The notes: generated by a model from the sequence alone, not told the origin. A stretch of 64,000 nucleotides of DNA from Affinibrenneria salicis (GCF_008710095.1 NZ_VYKJ01000010.1:62001-126000); one strand, 5' to 3'; counted from the first letter of the stretch, positions 16,828 through 26,502 are shown. A program made the numbers and translations.

Positions 16828-16829
16828 CC

Positions 16830-18089
16830 ATGCCTCTGACTGATACCGCCATCCGCAACGCCAGGCCGCTCGATAAACCTTACAAACTCAGCGACGCGCA
16901 GGGTCTGTACCTGCTGATTAAACCCAACGGTTCTAAACTCTGGCATCTCAAATACCGCTTCGGCGGCAAAGAGAAAAAGCTGGCGTTTGGCGCTTACCCC
17001 ACCGTCACGCTGGCAAATGCCCGTAAGCTACGCGAGGAAGCCCGCTTGGTACTCAGCGCAGGTGCCGATCCCGGCGTAAAAAAACAGCAGGACAAGCAGG
17101 CGAGAAAAAACGGCAATACCTTTGAAGAGATCGCCCGCAAGTGGGTGGCGGGTAATATCCGTTGGACTGAAGCCCATGCCGCCAAAGCCCAGCGCTCGCT
17201 GGAACTGCACGTCTTTCCGCTGATCGGTAAATTCCCCGTTACCGACCTGAAAACGGCCGATCTGCTAATCCCGCTGCGGGTGGCGGAGAGAAAAGGCAAT
17301 CTGGAAACCGCCGCGCGGATACAGCAGCGTACGACGGCGATCATGCGCTATGCGGTACAAGAGGGACTTATTGCCAGCAACCCTGCCAACGATCTGGCCG
17401 GAGCCATTGCGCCGCCGCCAAAAAACCACTACCCCGCCCTGCCGCTGGAAAAACTGCCGGAGATGCTGGAACGGATCGAAGGCTATTCCGGCAGATTACT
17501 AACCCGTCTGGCGGTGCAGCTTAACCTGCTGATCTTTATTCGCTCCAGTGAGTTACGTTTTGCCCGCTGGACGGAGATCGATCTGGATGGCGCAATGTGG
17601 ACTATCCCCGCACAACGTGAACCCATTCCGGGCGTGCGTTATTCAGAGCGCGGCGCGAAGATGAAAACACCGCATCTGGTGCCGCTGTCAACACAGACGG
17701 TAACTGTACTGAAGCAGCTAAAACTGCTGTCCGGTAGCAGTGAGTTGCTGTTTCCCGGCGACCACGACCCGCGCAAACCGATGAGCGAAAACACCATCAA
17801 CAAGGCGCTGCGCACGATGGGCTATGACACGCAGGTGGACGTTTGCGGCCACGGTTTCCGCACCATGGCCTGTAGCGGGTTGATTGAATCAGGCCGATGG
17901 TCAAAGGATGCTGTGGAGCGGCAGATGAGCCATCAGGAGCGCAACCACGTCCGCGCCGCGTATATCCACAAGGCGGAGCACCTCGACAAGCGCACGCAGA
18001 TGATGCAATGGTGGTCAGACTATCTCGACGCCTGTCGGCAGAAATTCATCCCGGCTTACCGTTTTGAGAGACAGACTCAGGTTGCCTAA
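16830..18089 (+). CDS. P4-type tyrosine recombinase (second integrase)
   Basis: A 419-residue integrase clearly homologous to the one at 6489. It has DUF4102 (DTAIRNARPLDKPYKLSDAQ, FGGKEKKLAFGAYPTVTLAN) and the catalytic residues in IRSSELRFARW, HGFRTMACSG, MSHQERN and RAAYIHKAEHLD. The ATG at 16830 has GGAG upstream; the longer open frame from 16743 runs through leader structures. It starts 164 bp after the right att copy of island 1, so a second element of the same family integrated next to the first. It ends in a strong terminator and is followed by a decayed version of the same recombinase module. Confidence 0.92.
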   Translation: MPLTDTAIRNARPLDKPYKLSDAQGLYLLIKPNGSKLWHLKYRFGGKEKKLAFGAYPTVTLANARKLREEARLVLSAGADPGVKKQQDKQARKNGNTFEEIARKWVAGNIRWTEAHAAKAQRSLELHVFPLIGKFPVTDLKTADLLIPLRVAERKGNLETAARIQQRTTAIMRYAVQEGLIASNPANDLAGAIAPPPKNHYPALPLEKLPEMLERIEGYSGRLLTRLAVQLNLLIFIRSSELRFARWTEIDLDGAMWTIPAQREPIPGVRYSERGAKMKTPHLVPLSTQTVTVLKQLKLLSGSSELLFPGDHDPRKPMSENTINKALRTMGYDTQVDVCGHGFRTMACSGLIESGRWSKDAVERQMSHQERNHVRAAYIHKAEHLDKRTQMMQWWSDYLDACRQKFIPAYRFERQTQVA

Positions 18090-18110
18090 GCCCGTTACTG
18101 ATTGACGCCG

Positions 18111-18146
18111 AAAAGCAGATCTTTGCGTCAGTAGATCTGCTTTTTT
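18111..18146 (+). terminator. rho-independent terminator after the second integrase
   Basis: AAAAGCAGATC (18111-18121) pairs with GATCTGCTTTT (18134-18144), continuing into a T-run. It is closely related in sequence to the terminator at 7781. Confidence 0.82.
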
Positions 18147-18148
18147 AT

Positions 18149-18376
18149 TTGCACCAGCGCAGGGGCCCATATCACTGCACCCGTTCACTGACGCCGGAAA
18201 ATCGCAGGACTGCACCAGATACCCCGTTGAACAAACATCGAACTGCGCCAGTGTTGGCCTTTTCAGCCCTTTGGCCCTTTCCGGTTTGGCGCTGTTACCC
18301 TTAGCATCCTTTACCCTTTAGCCCTTTTTCCTTTTGGCTGACGCAATGATCGAACATTCATCAACGGCTGCACCAG
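18149..18376. repeat. CTGCRCCAG repeats behind the second integrase
   Basis: Copies at 18210, 18243 and 18368, with a near-copy at 18149. They have the same orientation relative to the recombinase gene as the array at 7991-8190. The intervening sequence at 18264-18325 (GCCCTTTGGCCCTTTCCGG and onward) also matches island 1. Confidence 0.6.
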
Positions 18377-18385
18377 CACGGAAAC

Positions 18386-18733
18386 TCACTCCTCTCCCCG
18401 CCGTCCGTAAACCTGCGCCACATAACGCCCGCGCCCGTCGCCGTGGCCTAAATCCATCGCGACCAATGCCAGAGTCTCTTTTTCACTGAATCTCTGCGCC
18501 AGGTAATGGCGAATGGCATCCTTCGCCCAGGCGTAGCGCAATGAATGCGGGGAATATGCGCCGGTCAAGCCGAGCGATTTATTGGACAGCCGTTCACTGG
18601 CTGCCAACCGATCACGCCCGGCCTGCTTCAGCAGACAGCGGAGCGCCGCCATTTCGTTTTGCAGGCTGCGTTTCGTTATGCCCTGTTCCAACCGTTCACG
18701 AACGTAACTCTCAATATGTCGGGCTTTCAGTTG
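18386..18733 (-). pseudogene. deleted copy of the second-type recombinase
   Basis: Matches the recombinase at 8212-9081 almost residue for residue from LKARHIESYVRERLEQGITK to the C-terminus, but lacks the first third and an internal block of about 131 codons. The join is between SNKSLGL and TGAYSPHSLRYAW, so the catalytic first Arg region is gone. In the intact gene, near-identical sequences (GCGCCGG-(T/A)-(C/T)-AAGCCGA) at 8372 and 8765, 393 bp apart, mark the deletion ends. The 5' end is fused at about 18734 to an unrelated helicase fragment. It cannot encode an active recombinase. Confidence 0.82.
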
Positions 18734-18735
18734 TG

Positions 18736-18965
18736 TAGTGACGGCCAAAATTGGGCCAGGCCAATTGATGTGATGTTTTGCATTCCACGTTGAACGGGAA
18801 TTTTTGCCCGGCTTCATCCCTGACCGCCCGCTTATAGGCGAGATAGAGCATCCTGCTTTCAGGGTTGGCCAACGCAAAACGCATCAGGCTGAAAATTTTC
18901 TCTGTGCCGGCAAGGCGGTGTCCGGACCAGCCGATGACGGCGGCCTGTTCAGGCCGTATCAGAAT
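18736..18965 (-). pseudogene. fragment of a UvrD-like (superfamily 1) helicase
   Basis: Read on the minus strand it gives PEQAAVIGWSGHRLAG, then FALANPESRMLYLAYKRAVR and KFPFNVECKTSHQLAW. This is the Q-motif to motif Ia region of UvrD-like helicases found in conjugative and integrative elements. The Walker A stretch expected after GHRLA is deleted (GTEK remains). Only about 75 residues survive, fused to the deleted recombinase. Assignment is from recalled family motifs. Confidence 0.6.
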
Positions 18966-19199
18966 AGGACATCAGCAGAACTCCGTAAAATCATGACCGG
19001 CGTTATGCTGCGCGGGTCGTTACGACGTTCTCCACAGAAAAACCTTTTCCCGGGAAGAAAAGATTATTTTCCAGGTAAGATTAATCCCGAGACAGGTCCT
19101 AACCGAAAACACGAGGGAATGTTCCGTTACGACTCGGGCAGGCCTTGAACAGCTTTGAATGAATAGATTTTATGTTGAACAAATATGAAAATGATTGAT

Positions 19200-19392
19200 G
19201 CCCTTAACGTAAAATTATGCGGTCCCGCCGCATGGCAGACGAGCAGATTTAAACTCTGGTCGCAAGGCCACGCGGATGAGGTGTTTATTTGCCTGAAACG
19301 CTACATTTTCCTAATATCGCGGAGAACGAAACACGGCATATTTATCAGGACCACCGATGAAAAAGGCGCGCATGTCGCTGTCAGGCAGTTTA
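19200..19392 (+). pseudogene. internal fragment of a P4-type integrase
   Basis: The plus frame reads AWQTSRFKLWSQGHADEVFI then CLKRYIF, and later RTTDEKGAHVAVRQ. It aligns with AWHTSCLKLWSDAHADKILT, CLKRYVF and KTIDDKGVHDVAGRVRQ of the island-1 integrase. It is degenerate, with about 15 residues missing, and neither end of the gene is present. It abuts the 3' end of the SDR gene. Confidence 0.7.
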
Positions 19393-20148
19393 GCGCATGC
19401 CTCCAGTGGTAAAGCCTCCGTCAACCGTAACCTCCTGCCCGGTCACATAAGCAGCATCTTCGGATAGTAGCCAAGCGACCGTCCCGGCAACATCTTCCGG
19501 AGTGCCATTACGTAATAGGAGAGAATGGGCGGCAAGGCTTTTAGATACCTCCTGAGGCAGTGATTCATCTGCCATTGGAGTCAGAATAACACCCGGACTG
19601 ATGGCATTGACTCGCACCGGGCGCGATCCGACCTCTAAAGCCAAGGTGCGCATCAGCGCTAGCAGTGCAGATTTGGTGGCTGCATAGATACCGGTTCCGG
19701 GCATAACACTGCTAGTGGTCCAGGAAGCGTTGATCAGGATCGCGCCCCGTGACATAAAAGGCAGGCAGTATTTGATCGTGAGGAACGTTCCAATCAGGTT
19801 CGTGGCTAATGGCGTGGTAAAGTCTTTTATATCTGCTTCTGATAGTGGTTTAAAGTCACCCAACACTCCTGCATTAGCAAAAAGACCGTCAATATTGCCA
19901 AACTGCTGATGGGCCTGCGCGAAAACTGCTTTTACCTGTTGTTCATCAGCAATATCACAACTAAGAGCAAGCGCCTGTGTTCCTTTTGCTTGCAGCTCCT
20001 CGGCCAAAAGGTTAAGTGGCTTCACTCGTCTGCCGGTCAACACCAGATTCGCACCTTCTGCCGCCAGGCGCAGAGCTGCCGCCCGGCCTATACCAGTTCC
20101 GGCTCCAGTGATAAATACAGTTTTTTGATTGAATCGTGAAATGCCCAT
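19390..20148 (-). CDS. SDR-family oxidoreductase
   Basis: A cytoplasmic NAD(P)-dependent dehydrogenase of 252 residues. Motifs are the nucleotide-binding TGAGTGIGRAAALRLA (about 13-28), NAGVLG, the catalytic Ser region INASWTTSS, and Y-x3-K in YAATK. The C-terminus is EDAAYVTGQEVTVDGGF. The ATG at 20148 with GGAGCAGG upstream is preferred over the longer open frame from 20256. The gene for a LysR regulator lies 130 bp upstream on the same strand and may control it. The substrate cannot be told. Length and fold are normal for classical SDRs. Confidence 0.88.
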   Translation of the reverse strand: MGISRFNQKTVFITGAGTGIGRAAALRLAAEGANLVLTGRRVKPLNLLAEELQAKGTQALALSCDIADEQQVKAVFAQAHQQFGNIDGLFANAGVLGDFKPLSEADIKDFTTPLATNLIGTFLTIKYCLPFMSRGAILINASWTTSSVMPGTGIYAATKSALLALMRTLALEVGSRPVRVNAISPGVILTPMADESLPQEVSKSLAAHSLLLRNGTPEDVAGTVAWLLSEDAAYVTGQEVTVDGGFTTGGMR

Positions 20149-20277
20149 TTCCTGCTCCGTACAATTATAATTGTAGGAATAGTAAAATAAATGACTCGGG
20201 AGATAATCAGGGCGATGCTTTAAAGACAGGAAAGCAGGACTTTCTAATTTTGCCACATAGACGCCCTCCCTCCGCAG

Positions 20278-21162
20278 TCAAATTTTCCAGTGGTCTAAAC
20301 CAAAATCGATTACCGCACGCATTTTTGCCGTCGAGAATTTATTCTGTCGGTAAACCATATTGACCGGTTTACTGACCAATTTTTCTTCGGTGAACAAGTG
20401 AACCAACGCACCAGAGGTAAAATCTTGTTTAAGCAACACCTCTGGCTGCATGATAATTCCTGCCCCGGAGAGCGCGGCCTGCCGTAGCGCCTCGCCATGA
20501 TTAATACTGATGTTATCATTCACTGCCACAGAGAAACGAGTATTGCCCCGCTGAAAATACCAGTGACGACGAGTCATTTTCAGCCGGAAACCAAGGCAGT
20601 CATGTCCTGAAAGTTCCTCTGGCGACGAGGGACAACCCCGTTCACAGAGATATTCAGGCGATGCGGCTACAGCCATGCGGTACATTCCCAGCGGACGGGC
20701 AACCAGTGACGAGTCCCCAAGCACACCAATACGGATAGCGATTTCAACTTCGTCAGTCACTAAATCCATTACCGAGTCAGTGAGGAATAGATCGACATCA
20801 ACTTTGGGATAGCTCGTCCTGAACTGCCCCAGTGATGGTGCAATCACCCTTGTGCCAAAGGTGATCGGGGCGGTGATACGCAATAGCCCCGTTGCTTCAG
20901 TGTTCATACTGGTAATGACGTTTTGAGTTTCATCCATCATGTTCAGTATCTGAGTACAGTGCTGATAAAATAGCTTTCCAGCTTCAGTCAGCCCTGTCTG
21001 CCGGGTGGTGCGGTTTAGAAATTTAACATTGAATTGCTTTTCAAGATCACGAATGTAAAGACCAACCATCTGTGGTGTCAGTTGGGAGCGCGCTGCGGCG
21101 GCAGTCATGCTACCCTGTTCGACTACATCGACAAAAATTTCCATGCCTTTTAGCAAATCCAT
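20278..21162 (-). CDS. LysR-family transcriptional regulator
   Basis: A 294-residue regulator. The N-terminal winged helix-turn-helix (EIFVDVVEQGSMTAAAARSQ, LTPQMVGLYIRDLEKQFNVK) is followed by a periplasmic-binding-protein-like effector domain. GGTGGAG seven bases before the ATG at 21162 fixes the start. It resembles the YafC/DsdC-like group seen next to SDR and quinone-related genes. It is immediately upstream of the SDR gene in the same direction, an arrangement consistent with co-regulation. The inducer is unknown. Confidence 0.88.
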   Translation of the reverse strand: MDLLKGMEIFVDVVEQGSMTAAAARSQLTPQMVGLYIRDLEKQFNVKFLNRTTRQTGLTEAGKLFYQHCTQILNMMDETQNVITSMNTEATGLLRITAPITFGTRVIAPSLGQFRTSYPKVDVDLFLTDSVMDLVTDEVEIAIRIGVLGDSSLVARPLGMYRMAVAASPEYLCERGCPSSPEELSGHDCLGFRLKMTRRHWYFQRGNTRFSVAVNDNISINHGEALRQAALSGAGIIMQPEVLLKQDFTSGALVHLFTEEKLVSKPVNMVYRQNKFSTAKMRAVIDFGLDHWKI

Positions 21163-21291
21163 GTTACTCCACCCGGTGACTATCAATATGCCTCTACTAA
21201 ATATCCCGATTCTTCAGTAATTGTAAAATGCTGTCAATCCAAGAGGCCATTGATATTCATCGCTGAAATCAGGCTAATGGCAGGAAAAATA

Positions 21292-21349
21292 TTAACGATT
21301 CAGAGCCATTGCCACTCCTTCACCGCCACCGATACACCAGGCAGCAATG
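21292..21349 (-). pseudogene. C-terminal scrap of a thiolase gene
   Basis: Minus-strand reading IAAWCIGGGEGVAMALNR then stop, the hallmark C-terminus of acetyl-CoA acetyltransferases (CIGGG motif). Nothing upstream of it is thiolase. More of a thiolase lies at 28467-28960. Confidence 0.7.
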
Positions 21350-21352
21350 TAA

Positions 21353-22057
21353 TTACGACAATAATCTTTCGGCCATGATTTTTAATGCGAGCATGGCTTC
21401 TGTATCGGCTTTATCGCTATAACCCATATAGGGATTTCCTGAGGGAATATCATCACGGGTGAAACTGTGTCGTGCGCCGCCCAGGTAATATAACGACCAG
21501 TCGGCGTTGGCAATTCTCATCTCATCCATAAAACGGTTAATTGCAGGATTAAGAATAAAAGGGTCTTCCGCCCCATGTAACATTAGGAAGGCAGGTTTTT
21601 TCGCTACCCGCAATATCGGTTTTTTGGTGTCAGGCTGACCATGAACAGAAACTACGCCAAGGCAAGGCAATTCCGCACGCCCAAACTCAAAAGACAAAGA
21701 ACCGCCAAAGCAGAAACCAACAACAAACAGTGGTCCGGATGACTGCCAGTAGCGTTCAAGTTCGCAGTAGTAATTTTTCAGAACTTTCCTTGTTTCCTGT
21801 GGGTTATCCAAAGAATGCTTAATCATACGGTCTGCCTGTTCGTAGGACCAAGGTCGATGCTGTATATCGTAAATATCGGTTAGGATCACCTCAGCATCGC
21901 ATTGCGTGGCATAATTGCTAGCCAACCGATGGGCGGAAGATGTTTCACACCCCTGCCAGTCAGGCAACATCAAAATACGAATTGTTCCACTGCGGTTAAA
22001 ATGGTAGCCCAGCGCATCCCGATCACCCGGCGAAAAGGTAAATTTATCTTTTTGCAT
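21353..22057 (-). CDS. dienelactone hydrolase-family protein
   Basis: An alpha/beta hydrolase of about 234 residues. The nucleophile elbow GFCFGGS carries a Cys, as in dienelactone hydrolases. The acid is in HGAEDPF and the base His in GGARHSFTR. A Cys-Asp-His triad with an early LMLPDWQG strand fits the DLH family, which hydrolyses lactone or ester bonds, for example in chloroaromatic degradation. I place the start at 22057 (MQKDKFTFS), though the frame is open to 22087. The gene ends four bases from a thiolase scrap, so its 3' flank has been rearranged. The substrate is unknown. Confidence 0.82.
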   Translation of the reverse strand: MQKDKFTFSPGDRDALGYHFNRSGTIRILMLPDWQGCETSSAHRLASNYATQCDAEVILTDIYDIQHRPWSYEQADRMIKHSLDNPQETRKVLKNYYCELERYWQSSGPLFVVGFCFGGSLSFEFGRAELPCLGVVSVHGQPDTKKPILRVAKKPAFLMLHGAEDPFILNPAINRFMDEMRIANADWSLYYLGGARHSFTRDDIPSGNPYMGYSDKADTEAMLALKIMAERLLS

Positions 22058-22306
22058 AAACGCTTCAATTTTCCCCGTGAGAAACAACCGTTAATAGATC
22101 ATCGTATCGTTTGCGCGGCGACGTTATTTCCAGCACCATGACCGAAATACTGAACCCGGCTTCCACACCAATCAATAATATTGTTTCGCCTGTTTTTAAT
22201 GCCTAATTTCAATAAATCAAAAAAATTTAATCGAAGTTTTTCAGGTTGGTGATAGTTACATATTTCCAGATTTAATGCTCCGATGGATATCCGCCGGAGC
22301 ATTAAA

Positions 22307-23461
22307 TCAGCCAATAGCTTTCACCGGCGAGCCTGCTTTTACAATATACGCAAATACCAGGCCAAACGCGGTAACTGCCGCCGCGACAATTGGTAACTCC
22401 ACAACTTTCATGCCATGCTCCAACACATAAGCTCCCAGCCATGCTCCTCCAGCATTTCCCAAATTAAATGCCGCAATATTGAAAGAGGAACCCATCACAG
22501 CTGCTTCACTGGTTGCCTGCATTGCCTGTACCTGTAGAGGAGGGATAGAGGAAAACATAACGGCACCGAATACAAAGATCAGGATCACTGTCAAAATTTG
22601 AGAACTGGCAAAAATACTCAGTGCCAGCAGCACGACAATTACCGCAGCAAGGGAGATCAACAGCGCCATACGCACACTGTGATCAGTCATGCGGCCACCT
22701 AATGGATTGCCAATAACCATGCCCACGCCAAAAATGAACAGTAGCCAGGATACTGCTGCCGCAGGGAAACCGGAGGCCTCAGTCAGAAACGGCCCAAGAT
22801 AAGTAAGAGCAGTAAAGATACCGCCAAAGCCCAGCACGGTCATCAACAGAGCCTTGATTGCCCGAGGTTGTAGCAAGATAGTGAACTCCCGCGCAATATT
22901 TTTGGGAGCTTCGCTTTTTACATTAGGCACAATAGCTACTATCGCCACAGCAGCGATAAGGCCGATAACAGAGCAGGCAATGAATGCACTTCGCCAGCCA
23001 AAATACTGCCCGATAATCGATCCGATTGGAGCTCCGAATACGTTAGCCAGCGTTGCACCTAAAAACATAGCGGCAACGGCACTGGCCTGCTTATTTTCTG
23101 GAACCAACTGTGTGGCAACCACTGCACCCAATCCAAAGAAGGATGCCTGAGCGAGAGCCGCAACCACGCGCGCAAGCATCAGGAACTGATAACTGGTTGC
23201 TAGCGCGCAGGCAGCATTGCCCACAATATAGAGAATCATCAGTACAATTAACGCTCTCTTACGTTTTAATTTGACCATCAACGGAGTCAGAATTGGCGCA
23301 CCAATGACCACTCCCATGGCATAGGCCGTTACCAACATACCCGATGAAGAAATTGAAATAGAGAGATCATTACTGATATTAAGTAAAAGTCCGACAATAA
23401 CAAACTCAGTGGTACATATGGCAAACGCGCCTATCGCCAGTGCATACACTGCTAAGGGCAT
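22307..23461 (-). CDS. MFS transporter, DHA1 (AraJ/YdhP-like)
   Basis: A twelve-helix inner-membrane transporter of 384 residues. The N-terminus LAVYALAIGAFAICTTEFVI and VIGAPILTPLMVKLKRKRAL followed by LARVVAALAQASFFGLGAVV are typical of the DHA1 arabinose-efflux/YdhP group. These proteins export small molecules or sugars. AGGAGAAG lies eight bases before the ATG at 23461. A related but decayed N-terminus occurs at 52125-52269. No regulator is directly adjacent. The substrate is unknown. Confidence 0.88.
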   Translation of the reverse strand: MPLAVYALAIGAFAICTTEFVIVGLLLNISNDLSISISSSGMLVTAYAMGVVIGAPILTPLMVKLKRKRALIVLMILYIVGNAACALATSYQFLMLARVVAALAQASFFGLGAVVATQLVPENKQASAVAAMFLGATLANVFGAPIGSIIGQYFGWRSAFIACSVIGLIAAVAIVAIVPNVKSEAPKNIAREFTILLQPRAIKALLMTVLGFGGIFTALTYLGPFLTEASGFPAAAVSWLLFIFGVGMVIGNPLGGRMTDHSVRMALLISLAAVIVVLLALSIFASSQILTVILIFVFGAVMFSSIPPLQVQAMQATSEAAVMGSSFNIAAFNLGNAGGAWLGAYVLEHGMKVVELPIVAAAVTAFGLVFAYIVKAGSPVKAIG

Positions 23462-24176
<715 letters not shown>

Positions 24177-24330
24177 AGGCTATGTCTCGCAATTGTCTGG
24201 TCGATAAAAAATCACACAATCCTGACAGGACGTAGCAGTAAATACCCACGGAATTAGTTCAAAAACAAACAGAATTAATGTGTTTTTCTCACCGTAAGTC
24301 AGCGAAAATGAATGGCAGGACACAGCCTGG
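24177..24330. mobile_element. MITE-like element, family 1, copy 1
   Basis: About 154 bp with imperfect terminal inverted repeats: AGGCTATGTCTCGCAATT on the left and GGCAGGACACAGCCTGG on the right. The interior (AAAATCACACAATCCTGACAG, then GTCAGCGAAAATGAAT) is shared with the copy at 36029-36184. It has no coding capacity. Confidence 0.75.
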
Positions 24331-24342
24331 TCGCTAAATAAA

Positions 24343-25533
24343 TTAATGCCTTGTATCTACAAGAGTTCCTCTCTCTGTTCCACTTATAATCGCCTTTGCA
24401 AGCTCATTTGGACAGACGAGAGAAACCATATGCGGCGCTTCAGCGATCACCTCGTAACTCGCTCCTGGTATGGTCAAAAATCCCTTCATAAGATCAGGGG
24501 AAGTTGAAGCGTCCAGTTCTCCTGCAATGATATGTGTCGGTACGGTGATTTCCTGCAGTCGCGTTCCCGTATCAATGGAAGAAAGCGCCAGCCAGCCAGC
24601 ATTCCAATCAGCGACAAAGGCACGTTGAACACAGTCACGCGCATAACGCACGGTCCAGTCATTTCGCGCGAGGTCAGCCGGTCTGAACCAACGCGTCAGA
24701 CTTGGAATGACTTGGGCATCCATTCCATCCTGCGTTGCTGATATGGCTCGCTGATTGAAAGCCTCAAATGGCCAGGCAGTGGAGGCGATAATTGTCAGCG
24801 TAAGGAATCTGGCCGGATCAATCAGCGCCAGTTTCTGAGCGATCGATCCCCCCAGAGACAAACCAGCAATATGCGCTTTTTGGATGCCGAGTTTATCCAA
24901 TAAATCAGCAAGATCGAGCGCATAGGTTTCGAGTCCGTTTGCCACAGGCGCGCCTGCCGCACTGCCGAATCCGCGTAGATCGTAGGCGATGACCCGGAAT
25001 CGGGTACTGAGCAGTGGGATGACCTCACGCCACATTCTCCAGTCTAATCCCAAGGCATGCACCAGCACCAGAGCGGGCTTGTCGCCGCCGCTGTCAACAA
25101 CCCGCGTATCATGATCGGTAAGAGTGAGGCGGCTTGTGACCTGCGGAGCGAGTCGACCGGTATCGCCCAAAGCAGCGCGAGTCGCTATCAGCAGGTTTAA
25201 AGAACGCGGGTAGCCAGCATAGACGGAAGTGTGTTCGGCAAGCGCGATCAGTTCGTCTGGATCAACGCCGACGCGAAGCGCTGCTTCCAGATGAATGCGC
25301 AACTGCGGCTCTGCGCCGCCCATCGCGCCAAGCATACCGACGGTGACTAACTCTCGTTCTCGGCGCGATAATGTGGATTGGGCAAAAACCGTACCGAAAG
25401 CATGTACAATAAGGCTTTCTGCCAGCAGTGGCGATGTCTCCCCAACACTCGTTACAGTATGTTCACCGCGCGGACCATCAATCGCCGTTAACTCTTTCCA
25501 ACCAATTTGTTCATATTTCATCGCTATATCCAT
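24343..25533 (-). CDS. carboxymuconolactone decarboxylase-like / alpha/beta hydrolase fusion
   Basis: 396 residues in two domains. Residues 1-125 are a CMD/AhpD-like domain (VTVGMLGAMGGAEPQLRIHL, VDPDELIALAEHTSVYAGYP). From about 135 on there is an alpha/beta hydrolase with LVHALGLDWRMWREVIPLL, the nucleophile in AGLSLGGSIA, the acid in AGELDAST and the His in APHMVSLV. PcaL-type fusions of beta-ketoadipate enol-lactone hydrolase with CMD have the reverse order. The CMD domain lacks an obvious CxxC, arguing against peroxidase activity. It is divergent from a LysR gene, a typical activator/target pair. The substrate is probably an aromatic-derived lactone, as an inference. Confidence 0.8.
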   Translation of the reverse strand: MDIAMKYEQIGWKELTAIDGPRGEHTVTSVGETSPLLAESLIVHAFGTVFAQSTLSRRERELVTVGMLGAMGGAEPQLRIHLEAALRVGVDPDELIALAEHTSVYAGYPRSLNLLIATRAALGDTGRLAPQVTSRLTLTDHDTRVVDSGGDKPALVLVHALGLDWRMWREVIPLLSTRFRVIAYDLRGFGSAAGAPVANGLETYALDLADLLDKLGIQKAHIAGLSLGGSIAQKLALIDPARFLTLTIIASTAWPFEAFNQRAISATQDGMDAQVIPSLTRWFRPADLARNDWTVRYARDCVQRAFVADWNAGWLALSSIDTGTRLQEITVPTHIIAGELDASTSPDLMKGFLTIPGASYEVIAEAPHMVSLVCPNELAKAIISGTERGTLVDTRH

Positions 25534-25602
25534 TTCGTTGTAAACCAGAGGATGAACAGTGTATCTTTCTATAAATCGTAAATGTACAGGCTATTTTTGA
25601 TT

Positions 25603-26502
25603 ATGAGTTTCGAAAAATCGAAAACCATTGAGTGGGGAGATGTCCCTGTTTTTCTAACTCTTGCTCGTCTTGGCACGCTCACGGCAACAGCACAAAGACT
25701 GAAGATGGCTCCATCTTCAGTCTCCCGGCACATTGAGCATCTGGAACAAGATCTCGGCGTAGCATTGTTCCAGCGTAGCCCTCAAGGCTACGTCCTGACT
25801 GAATCTGCCCAATCAATAATTAAACATGCAGAGGTAGCGGAATCAGCCATTGATGATTTCATCAGGCAAAGCTCAGGTTTTGCTCAAGATGTAGCGGGAA
25901 CGGTTCGAATTGCCTTACCTGAAAACTTTGCGACTCAATTAGTCATTCCTGCTTTGCCGGTTTTTCAGACGCAATATCCTGATCTCAGAATTGAAATTGT
26001 GAGCAACGTTCGAATGGCCAACCTCACACGGCGCGAGGCCGATATCGCGATCCGACTATTAAGACCAAACTACGGCAATTTCGTCGCGTCACGTATCGGG
26101 CAGATGGAAAGTGGGCTTTATGCTAGTTCTGACTATCTGGCTACACATCCTGCGGATTTGGTTGAACGAGGTACGGGTCATATGTGTATCGGTTGGGATG
26201 ATACGTTGCTGGATTTTCCTCTTGCCCGGTGGCTCGAACAGATTGTCCCCGCAGGGAAAACCAATTTCACGGCATCGTCATTACAAAGCCAGATAGAAGC
26301 TGCCGTTGCTGGCCTTGGACTCGTAGCATTACCTTCGTTTCTAGCCGGCAATCTCGTGCGATTTGGGCAGGAGCGGTTGCTTCAAGACATCTATCTGATT
26401 TCACACAGTGATATTCGTTGGGTACCACGAATCGATGTTACAATGACGTTTCTACATAACCTTTTCCGTGACGCTGGGAAAAAACTGGCAGGTGCAACGT
26501 AA
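25603..26502 (+). CDS. LysR-family transcriptional regulator
   Basis: 299 residues. The helix-turn-helix (PVFLTLARLGTLTATAQRLK, APSSVSRHIEHLEQDLGVAL) is followed by a substrate-binding domain. I use the ATG at 25603; an in-frame ATG at 25582 would add seven residues. It is transcribed away from the CMD-hydrolase fusion gene across about 70 bp. That is the classic arrangement in which LysR activates the divergent catabolic gene and represses itself. The binding site should lie in 25534-25602, but I cannot single out a T-N11-A box with confidence. Confidence 0.87.
   Translation: MSFEKSKTIEWGDVPVFLTLARLGTLTATAQRLKMAPSSVSRHIEHLEQDLGVALFQRSPQGYVLTESAQSIIKHAEVAESAIDDFIRQSSGFAQDVAGTVRIALPENFATQLVIPALPVFQTQYPDLRIEIVSNVRMANLTRREADIAIRLLRPNYGNFVASRIGQMESGLYASSDYLATHPADLVERGTGHMCIGWDDTLLDFPLARWLEQIVPAGKTNFTASSLQSQIEAAVAGLGLVALPSFLAGNLVRFGQERLLQDIYLISHSDIRWVPRIDVTMTFLHNLFRDAGKKLAGAT

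Noticed and set aside
18734..18877. Transposase fragment fused to the truncated recombinase.
   Set aside because: My first reading. In another frame the same DNA gives a much better match to a UvrD-like helicase (AVIGWSGHRLAG, YLAYKRAVRDEA, KTSHQLAW), so I call it that instead.
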